The notes under the pieces are model-generated. The model worked only from the letters and a program-made list of their open reading frames with translations. It was not told where the DNA came from and made no database searches. From Chalciporus piperatus (lineage: Eukaryota > Basidiomycota > Agaricomycetes > Boletales > Boletaceae), in contig JBBPTG010000178.1 in NCBI GenBank assembly GCA_038093975.1, forward strand, positions 1 to 50,705: a DNA stretch of 50,705 bases, given 5' to 3'. A program made the translations under genes and the position numbers. This document shows positions 43,663-50,705 of the stretch, piece after piece (positions within the stretch are counted from its first letter, which is position 1; each line of letters starts with the position of its first letter).

Positions 43663-44635
43663 GTTCTTCGGTGAGGCCAAGCTCTGTGTGAGAAAAAAGT
43701 CGGTGGGGATATCTTGATCCATGGCAGACCACGCAAGAATACTCTCAGAACTTTCCTTGGGCTGCAATGATTCCTTGCAAAGGTGAGTTATTAAGGGTAA
43801 TTGCTTGCACCCCGTCCTGACCACTTGGCCAGGTTCTATTGTGTACAAGGAGATCCAAGACGCCCTACCATATCTCTGGAGAACGCCTGACCTGGAGCAC
43901 ACTCGCCCAGAAAATGACCTTCGACAATTGGAAGGTTGGTTTTACGGAGCTCTGGAGGATGTTGGCGGGACTCTCACAGATGAGGTCCAGAATTCGATTG
44001 AAAATCGCGGACCACCCAGTGGTGTTGCAGAGACCGTGATCTTTGCCCTGCGTAGAAACCTTCAACATTTCTTTCGCCCCCTCCGTCTTGCCGTGGCCGA
44101 TTTCCAACGCTGCTGGCTCGATCTCTACACATTTCTCCAATTTGAATGGGATGTGAAGAATTGTGGCCGTAATTTTCATCCGACTTCCACTTCCCAGCCC
44201 ATCAATCCTGCGTGGATGGGCACATTTACAGATCGCAATTCTCTTGCTGTCACTCTGTGGCAGGCCGCTGTGACTTTTTGGCACATTCACAAGATATCAG
44301 ACCTGCCGAAAGACATGCGTGTCGGCAACCGTGCCGTCATGACATGGGATCCCGACATTGAAACTCATCACAATCCCGACACTCCTCACGCTCCTGTCCA
44401 CACTGGCTTTGGTGGTGAAGCCAGGGCCGAACTTTGCCGACCGATCGGCTTTCTCGTGTTAGGTGGATATGTCCCCCTCATCCCGAAGGAGACATGGGAG
44501 CACTGGGTGATGCGAATCCAGCCCCCCAGTGTCAATGCTGCCAAGCTCGCTCCAGCTCCTGAGGCTGCTCAGATCGCTCAGGATGCTCCTCTTCCCCCTC
44601 CATCTCCCATCATCTTCCAGGCCTGTCGCCCCTAG
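43663..44635 (+). CDS. Unknown protein, 5' end missing
   Basis: Unrecognised. A frame with YSQNFPWAAMIPCKG is joined over a short intron (about 43792-43841) to SIVYKEIQDALPYLWRTPDL, then LEGWFYGALEDVGGTLTDEV, RRNLQHFFRPLRLAVADFQR, LDLYTFLQFEWDVKNCGRNF, WQAAVTFWHIHKISDLPKDM and GFGGEARAELCRPIGFLVLG, a Pro/Ala-rich tail, and TAG 44633-44635. Soluble, no membrane segment. The even, stop-free reading over 790 bp and the intron make it a real coding sequence. The start is unknown because the LTR at 43227-43662 sits directly upstream; the first methionine in the joined frame is in WAAMIPCK (about 43771). Confidence 0.6.
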
Positions 44636-44835
44636 TATTTCAAAGTCCAGTTGCAGGACCGCAAAAACACTGGCAACCGAACTGAATCGACATCGGTTGC
44701 AACCGGACTGCGGTTGCCAGTTGCCAGATTTTCTGGTATGTATTGGTCTGGTTGCCAAGAAAATCTGAAACATAATAGACTGGTCCAAGACCGGTTGCAA
44801 CCGGTTGCATCACGGACTGGTTGTAGGTTATTTTT
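44636..44835. repeat. Third copy of the GGTTGCAACCGG palindromic repeat
   Basis: Starts ATTTCAAAGTCCAGTTGC and contains ATCGGTTGCAACCGGACTGC, GGTTGCCAGTTGCC, and ACCGGTTGCAACCGGTTGCA. Same motifs as at 33226 and 33736. Confidence 0.6.
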
Positions 44836-45147
44836 CACGCTGATGCGCTCCTTGTGCATCTGCGCATACCATGTATTTCTACATTTTGTGATGTTTTCCC
44901 TCATTTTAAAATGTTTTAATAATTATTTTTGGTCGTTTTCCCATGCAGATGCACCCTGGGTGCATCTGCGCGTTTTTGAAAATATTAACAACATTGTTTT
45001 TCCAGCTGAAAATGTCATATATTCACAACTAAGACCAAAATATGTATTCTATGTGGCTTGGCCATTTTGGGTGTGAATCATGACAGACAATCATCTGGGG
45101 GATACCCTACAATAAAATACACAGGGGTGGAGTGGGTGGGTGACGGG
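44836..45147. other. Intergenic region with a 25-nt perfect hairpin
   Basis: 44945-44969 is GCAGATGCACCC, a single T, then the exact reverse complement. A related half-site (TGTGCATCTGCGCAT) lies near 44853. No gene recognised here. Confidence 0.6.
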
Positions 45148-46903
45148 CTATAGCGAGGCCCAGTCATCTATATACCTCGCAAGAAGGTGGTAGTTCGGTT
45201 CACTGCCAGGGCCAAGGCCAAGGCAGTGCCGGACGAACATCTCACAAGGTACAGGGAGACCTACACATAGCTCAACGCTGCTGGTCTGATCCTTGTGTTG
45301 CTTTTGGTGATTCCCCAACTTAGCTTTTCCTACTTACTTACTTTTCCTTTTACTCATACAGCGCTACCTAGCGCTCCATTCGACTTCTAACCTATTTAGA
45401 TCGATTCCTCGGGTCATTTTACCTAGGGTACCAACTTGGTTCATTACCTAGTGTTGTTCCTTTCGCTCTGCACTAGCAGAGCTTTACCTTACACTTGTGT
45501 GGCGCTTCCTTGACACTTTGTTTACCTTTGTTTACCTTGAAGCGCACACTCCACCAGAGTCCATTGTAGCTAACCTTCAGTTACTCACATTGGACTCTAG
45601 GTACTGTTACCTATTTCTTCACCCAAATATATCACAGTTACTCACATTGGACTCTAGTCCAAGCCTCCAATAGACTCTTGAGTCGACCTAGCAACTGGCT
45701 GGTCACCCCCTGCAAGTCTTTGGCTGCAACACCTTGACGTCCGCAAGGATGGTCCTTGGAAGGGAAGCCTCCCATGGCAAGCCTCCCTTTGCAAAGTATA
45801 CCAACGAGTAGGCCAATGGCAACATGTCGTCCCTTCTTGACAGCGCTGCATGGGGCTGTCAGCACCGACTGAAGCATGGGTGGGCTGGGGAAGCACATTC
45901 TTGCCTGAGGGAATAGGAGCTTGCCCAGTAGGGCGTAATTACCTGGTCCCCGCCAAGTGTTGGGAATCTTTGCAAACTTGCCAGGTCAATGACGGAGACC
46001 TGTCTTGACGGCACTCGTTTGGCATTGAGGCAGAAGTTTTGGGGCTTTACGTCCCCATGAATGAAGCCTGCCTGGTGAATCAACAGTAACTGGTTGAGCT
46101 ACGAAGCTTTCGGTTAGCTAAGACCGTGTAGGAGCAAAAGCCACATACCATTCCGGAGACAAACTCAGCAACTGTTCGGAGCCTCAGCGGTGTTTCTGAG
46201 GGCTGTAGCTGAGCCAGGCTCAGCCCAACATCCTGGAGGACCAAGTATTCCCAGTCCCCAGCTTTGCCAAGGACAAGGACCTTTGGCACGTTGACACTCC
46301 TCAGCTCAAGCTCCCTGTATCTATGGGCTTCGTCTGACAGCAGGGGCCGGTTGTTGAACAGCCTAAGCTGAAGCTTTGCAAAGACCCTGGCTCCTTTGAA
46401 TTTGACGTCTCCGAAAACCCCTTTAACGCGTCAGCAAGCAGATTCAAGAGAGAAAAAAACGACCAACTCCCTGTGAGCTGCAGTCTCTCTGGGTCGTAGC
46501 GGGCATAGAGGGGATGCCCATCCAGAGATTTTGGAATCGAAGGGGACCAGTTTGAGGCCCGTTCAATTCTGACGAACAGTCGGCTGGGCAGAGCGTCTAA
46601 GCAGCCAAGGGGGAGGAGGGTTGTTGGAACTCACATGGCCCCTGCAATGGCCTCTATGTCAAATACAGCAGAGCTGACACACTCTTGATCGGACCCAGGC
46701 CGTCTAGTTGTCATGCTGGTGGGGGGAGGGGAGGGGCAAACCAGGTGGGTCACTCCCGTATCAACAGGGAGACCGTAGGTGAGGCTACCCAACTCATTCC
46801 TCCGCCGACCCCATGGCTTTCCGTGACAGACGGGCCAGAGCCCATCAGTTGAAGCTTCTTGATGTGGCGCTCGCCGTGATCGGGAACCTGTGTTTATGTA
46901 CAA
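45148..46903 (-). pseudogene. Casein-kinase-1-like kinase gene split by a solo LTR
   Basis: Minus strand. Exon pieces: SDQECVSSAVFDIEAIAGAM (about 46640), RLFVRIERASNWSPSIPKSL (about 46570), a segment with ARVFAKLQLRLFNNRPLLSD, VPKVLVLGKAGDWEYLVLQD and VGLSLAQL (46370-46190), then FIHGDVKPQNFCLNAK and VSVIDLASLQRFP (46070-45990), SRRDDMLPLAYSLVYFAKGG and LPWEA (about 45840), ILADVK at the LTR edge. Beyond the LTR the frame continues KDQTSSVELCVGLP, CEMFVRHCLGLGPGSEPNYH and LLARYIDDWASL to TAG 45150-45148. The SRRDD..PLAYSLVYF..G.LPW block and C-terminal layout are those of casein kinase 1. Catalytic HRD reads HGD and DFG reads DLA, so activity is doubtful. The N-terminus is uncertain. Confidence 0.75.
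45296..45731 (-). repeat. Solo LTR-C, minus orientation (436 bp), target duplication CCTTG
   Basis: TGTTGCTTTTGG...GGCTGCAACA with CCTTG at 45291-45295 and 45732-45736. Removing it and one CCTTG rejoins the casein-kinase-like frame exactly, so it is a clean insertion in coding sequence. Confidence 0.95.
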
Positions 46904-47077
46904 TCAAACTTGCCGTCTGCTTCTAATCAGTCAATGGGTTACCATCGGGGCAGCCCCCTCCGTTGAGCCTGGCGTTGAAGGCAGCTCGCCTGATCCCCGG
47001 ACCAACAGCCGACGGTAAGGAGGGGCTAAAAGCCAAGTCCTGCCTGCCCATTCCTCACCCTTCTATCCACCCCCAAA

Positions 47078-47931
47078 ATGCTAGTTGAAATTGCAATAAC
47101 AGGGGGCCGAAAGGCTGCCTACGAAGTAGGGCTGGAGGACGCAGCCCCCATAATTCTTTCTGAGGTTAGGGGAAGGTAAGTGCCTCCTTTTATAGGCTGA
47201 CCATGGGATGACTTACTGCCTTCTGGGTGTTAGCTCCAGTGTCTGGGTGTGGTTGGCTGACCCAACCCCCCAGTTCAGATGACCAGTACGCCCCCCTCAC
47301 TCACCCACTCACCGGTCACAGGTGTACATCACAGCGTTCAGGACCACCCCAGGAGCAACACCCCCTGCACCAGATTCGGTAGGTGCTAGGCCAGCTCCAG
47401 GCGCTGCAGATGTGGGGCCTGCCAAGGAGGGGGAAGAGAGGGAGGAGGAAGGGGAGGAGGAGGAGGAGGAAGGAGGGGAGGGGGGGGCAGGGTGATGAGG
47501 GGGGAGAGGACACTGATGATAAGGACCTAATGGCGGCGGTGAGGGAGCTCTCGGCGGAGCGCAAGCATGTGTCTGCCAAGGCAATCTACACCCTTGCTCA
47601 GATTTTCCATGTCACGGTTGCGCAGGGCATCCCCCTGACTGCAAAGCCGCGCAAGGATGTTATTGAACAGGTAAGTCATATCTGAAGCTTCTCAGCTCTA
47701 CCTCACCCTTTCCAGTTCCTTAAAAGCGTCGAGAACCTGGTTTCACCGGAGATGCCAGGGGAAGAAATCAGGCTGGCACGTCCAGCTATAACCAGGATGT
47801 TCGTGGACATCCTCGGCGCGTGCAAGAACATAGAGTCCCTTGGAAAGGCTCTTCAGGCCCTTCCAAGAGATTTAGACCATACAGCATCAATCTCCAGCAT
47901 GACCCATGCTGTGGGCGTGCTGTCCCCGTAG
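47078..47931 (+). CDS. Unknown acidic-linker protein, possible frameshift in a poly-G/Glu tract
   Basis: Unrecognised, divergent from the casein-kinase-like gene. Exon 1 starts at ATG 47078 (MLVEIAITGGRKAAYEVGLE) and ends at the donor near 47176. A later exon reads VYITAFRTTPGATPPAPDSV into a Glu-rich run coded by GGAGGAGGAA repeats. In that frame a TGA follows an 8-G run at about 47480; the next frame continues through DKDLMAAVRELSAERKHVSA and IYTLAQIFHVTVAQGIPLTA to a donor at 47671, then an exon FLKSVENLVSPEMPGEEIRL, FVDILGACKNIESLGKAL and the TAG at 47929-47931. One base more or fewer in the G run would join the frames, so this may be a polymorphism or sequencing error. Confidence 0.55.
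47440..47492. repeat. GA-rich low-complexity tract with poly-G
   Basis: GGAGGA/GGAAGG units ending in an 8-G run; codes for poly-Glu in the unknown gene. Confidence 0.8.
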
Positions 47932-48385
47932 CCATAGTCCAAAACCTGTACTTAGTTGCTTGACCAGTAGCATCATCTGTCCACCAATTTACTAGACAGC
48001 CACCGTGCCCAGGCGTGCCAGGGTTTGCCTCGACAAGGGCAGGGGCTGTCTTGATGCGTTGGGGAGCAGAAGGGCCTGTAAGCTGCTGCGATAGTCCATA
48101 TGTGTTGGCGGCATCACTGCCAACACCCTACCGCTATAAGCCCTTGTGTGACATTGCTGATGTGACCAATGTCACACAAACTTGTGGCCACCAATGTCAT
48201 TATTTCGAGCATGCATAAACAATGTGCAATGAATTACCCACTCAGCTCACAACGACTGAGCTTGTTACGAGGCCAAGCCACTGTCAAAGCGACTGTTCTA
48301 AGGTTCAATCCCAGAGCACGTTAAACAATCAGATTGTTCAAGCAAGTCATATTAGAAAAAAGCATCAAAATCACTGTCGTCAGAA
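47932..48385. other. Intergenic stretch, nothing recognised
   Basis: About 450 bp between a plus-strand and a minus-strand gene that are convergent. No repeat or ORF I can support. Confidence 0.4.
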
Positions 48386-49438
48386 TCAAGACATCAGAAA
48401 ACCCCGTCCCTGTGAATGGTGTATTTCCTGTCGCCATGTCCTCAGGATTTCTACCTTGCCAGTCATGGGCTGCAATCCAATGAATTCTTCTGCCCTCATA
48501 GGATGCCACGAGGTACTTACGCAGGTCCAGCTCGTCCAGAAGTCTATTTTTGTTTTCCCTCCGATCATTCGACGACATGATAGCTGGGATGTCAGCCGAT
48601 GGAATATCCTGCTCATCGGCCTCGGCTGGATCACGGCCCGACAAGGTAAGAAAATGCGTCATGAAAGCCGCGTTGATAATCGATGAGTTCTGGGCCATTT
48701 CGGCCCACATCCTCTGGCCCCTGGTTTGATACGTTGCCCCTGATTCGGCTGACCTCTGTTGAAACCATTCGGCCACCCTTGCTGCGTCGGCACGGACTGT
48801 CCTGATATCCTCCTCTGAGCCATTACCCAGAAGGATTCGAACGGTTCTCTCGGCCGATACGATGTGATTCCACAAAGGCATTCTGGGGACCTCCAAAAAC
48901 CAGCTCAAAGGGAAGCCATCTCTGGGGCCGTCTGCTGGCAAATCTTGCAGCGCATGTTCTCTGATACGACCAAAGGTCTCTGAAACGGATTCATTGACCT
49001 CGGCTGTTCAGGCGATCAGGCCAACTTGCCAAAGAACATCCATTGAAGCTCTTACCAGCAGCCGATGAATCCTGTTGCCTCAAAGGTGACATGCGGAATG
49101 TGAACTCTGTTCTTGGCATTCCTGCGGCCGTGCTATCTTCTGTCTAGAGAATGTCATCTGAATCCCTCCCAACATTTTCCTTGACATACCTGAAGAAGAA
49201 TCACCACCTTCACTGTCAGAGATATTGGCTATGATTGGTTGTGAATCCCTCGGAGAATCTGCAGACATCCTGGTGTCTGCGCCGGCCGATGATGATTCAC
49301 TTGAAGTTGCCATTCTCTCGTCTTCGCTTGATTCCGGCTCTGTGTCATTGTCAAATCCTAAGTCACTCAGGGGTCAGCGTTCCTAAGATGATTTTCGGCT
49401 GACAACTTACCTGCGAATCTTACTTGCTTTGGTGCCAT
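48386..49438 (-). CDS. Unknown nuclear-type protein of the KDZ-neighbourhood style
   Basis: Unrecognised, but the exon chain is clean. Start 49438 (MAPKQVRFAG), then an acidic Ser-rich exon (FDNDTEPESSEDERMATSS, IANISDSEGGDSSSG), one with AGMPRTEFTFRMSPLRQQDS, a long exon (VSETFGRIREHALQDLPADG, LSWFLEVPRMPLWNHIVSAE, VAEWFQQRSAESGATYQTRG, MWAEMAQNSSIINAAFMTHF, DIPAIMSSNDRRENKNRLLD) ending at the donor 48520, and a last exon PMTGKVEILRTWRQEIHHSQ to TGA 48386-48388. All introns are GT-AG, about 50 nt. Codon and TCGGCCGA motif usage match the 9.5-27 kb transposon block. Divergent from the gene at 49738 (299 bp between ATGs). Confidence 0.65.
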
Positions 49439-49737
49439 GTGTCTGTTGCAAAATAGTCAAGGACAGACCAGGGGAGATAGAACCCATCGGCTGAGCCTAA
49501 TCACAGATCAATCGGATCAACAGCACCCGAGACTCCAGTTTCCCATGTCACCTGCTCCCTATGAGACTGCAAGTACATTTCCAGCTCCGCTCACCCAACT
49601 GGGACAAACACATTACGTCACTTTCTATAGCTTTTATTCTCGGCCGTCACTCATCCACAACCTTTGAACACTTCATTTGATCTCACCTCTCTAACACCCT
49701 GCTCGTCACCTCTTCTCTACTCGCTATCCATACCAAC
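49439..49737. promoter_or_regulatory. Divergent intergenic region
   Basis: 299 bp between two start codons, presumably holding both promoters. TCGGCCGTCACTCATCC and CT-rich stretches before each ATG; no TATA box evident. Confidence 0.4.
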
Positions 49738-50705
49738 ATGATGTCTGCTCAGAAAGCCAATGCCTCTGCTCAAGCTCTTGCAGAGTTCATCAAGATCACC
49801 ATCGAGGCCATCATTCAAAGTGGCGAAGGCCGAGGGAGCCGCCTTTCAAGCTCGGAGTTGGAGGCTCGCAGCCAAGACTGGGAGAGGAGATTGGATTTGA
49901 TGAGGGCGGCACTGGTGTGTCCAGACTACTCCCTCCTACCCTAACCTATGCTCATCTTTCTCACTCCCCACAGCATCGTTTTCGCCCTATGGCTGAGGCT
50001 GCCACCATCATCCCTCCGATAGTCATCGCTGCCGACATTCGGATCCCCAGCCGCACCTGTTATAGTATTTAAAAACTTTTCAAACTTTTGCCTACAACGG
50101 TATTCGAACTCTGGACTTTGTCTACAACTTAGGGGCCAAGCCGGATTCATCTTTATCCGCTCCGGTAGTCCCTGTAGCATTACATAATCTATTACATAAT
50201 CAGGTCACATGACAAAGGTCCAGACTTAGATGAGTCAGCAATGATGTCATGGCCTAGACCCTAATCCGTACCTGGTACCTTTTCTTATCATCGTCCCATT
50301 TACCTTATCTATCTTTTCCCTTGTGTTTTCCTTATTCGGCTGTTGGTCTGTGCGCACTTCTCAATAGTATATAAGTAGCCCTGTACTTATCACAGACCCC
50401 AGTCTAATCCATTTGTTGCCTCACCGCAATTAAGCTTTAGTACTCAGCATATTCCTTCGCAAGGCTTAGTGTTGCCTTAAGTCCCCGCTGTGTTGTGACT
50501 CAGTCATAACAGCACCAACGTCAACAGTTGGCCGGTATGGGAGTCCATCCTCCATCCTGGCGACTCCATCCAGTTCCACCACTGGTACCGGCCATCTGAG
50601 GCCGCTCACTCGACAACGCCCCCCCCTGCCACTGCTGAGTTGCCCACCGCCCTGCCTTCGACGGCTCCTCGCATCACCTCGCCGCCGCCAGCTCGTCAAG
50701 GAAAG
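49738..50705 (+). pseudogene. Unknown protein gene split by a solo Ty3-B LTR; runs off the window
   Basis: Unrecognised. Exon 1 (49738-49914) gives MMSAQKANASAQALAEFIKI and SQDWERRLDLMRAAL. A 59-nt intron follows, then exon 2 from 49974 (HRFRPMAEAATIIPPIVIAA, DIRIPSRT) up to the LTR at 50058. After the LTR and one GCACC the same frame continues NVNSWPVWESILHPGDSIQF, HHWYRPSEAAHSTTPPPATA and a Pro/Ala-rich stretch to the window end at 50705, still open. Without the LTR the gene would be intact, so the insertion is the only visible lesion. The short conserved WPVWESILHPGDSIQFHHWY patch may define a family. Confidence 0.65.
50058..50511 (+). repeat. Solo LTR of the Ty3-B family (454 bp), target duplication GCACC
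   Basis: TGTTATAGTATTTAAAAAC...GTCATAACA, the opposite orientation to the LTRs of Ty3-B1 on the plus strand. GCACC occurs at 50053-50057 and 50512-50516. It has more differences from the B1 LTRs than these have from each other, mainly in the last 100 bp. Confidence 0.95.

Noticed and set aside
47309..47584. Minus-strand Pro/Ser-rich ORFs.
   Set aside because: Complement of the GA-rich poly-Glu tract; compositional artefact.

Overview
The window is fungal DNA, most likely from an agaricomycete basidiomycete. The evidence is the many short (about 45-60 nt) GT-AG introns with CTAAY/CTGAC-type branch sites, a PHO85-type cyclin-dependent kinase beside a protein kinase A regulatory subunit gene, and transposon families typical of mushroom-forming fungi: KDZ with a TET/JBP partner, Plavaka, Tnp2, and chromodomain Ty3 retrotransposons. 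The species cannot be named from the sequence. I saw no tRNA, rRNA or CRISPR array.

Layout. 0-3 kb: a seven-exon PHO85-like kinase, then a PKA regulatory subunit cut off inside its first cyclic-nucleotide-binding domain and fused in frame to a Ty3 pol. 3-8.2 kb: this Ty3 element (Ty3-A) lacks its 5' end, has one frameshift, carries an extra zinc-knuckle ORF downstream of pol, and ends in a 469-bp LTR that interrupts a Plavaka transposase (8.2-9.4 kb). 9.5-27.6 kb: a block of transposon-type genes. In order these are two small plus-strand proteins, an AT-hook/NLS accessory gene on the minus strand, a divergently transcribed KDZ transposase, a TET/JBP dioxygenase that meets the KDZ gene tail to tail with one base between the stops, and a divergent plus-strand gene carrying several nonsense codons. 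A 6.27-kb Ty3 element (Ty3-B1) sits exactly inside one intron of the KDZ gene. 27.8-32 kb: a Tnp2-family transposase. 32-39.2 kb: a small gene split by a solo LTR, degenerate palindromic repeats, a second damaged Ty3-B copy (B2), and nested LTR relics. 39.2-41.4 kb: fragments of two kinds of retrotransposon gag. 42.4-43.2 kb: a truncated gene whose protein starts with a near copy of the histone H3 tail followed by a PHD-like Cys cluster. 43.7-44.6 kb: an unrecognised gene. 45.1-46.9 kb: a casein-kinase-1-like gene split by a solo LTR. 47-50.7 kb: three unrecognised genes; the last two form a divergent pair like those of the 9.5-27.6 kb block, and one is split by a solo Ty3-B LTR.

The most interesting content is (i) the KDZ + TET/JBP + AT-hook accessory cluster, where a transposase may be paired with an enzyme that oxidises 5-methylcytosine, with several nearby nonsense codons that look like decayed CpG sites; and (ii) the histone-H3-tail mimic gene. 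A second theme is that one solo-LTR family, recognisable by TG...CA ends and 5-bp target duplications, has landed in at least two coding sequences here.
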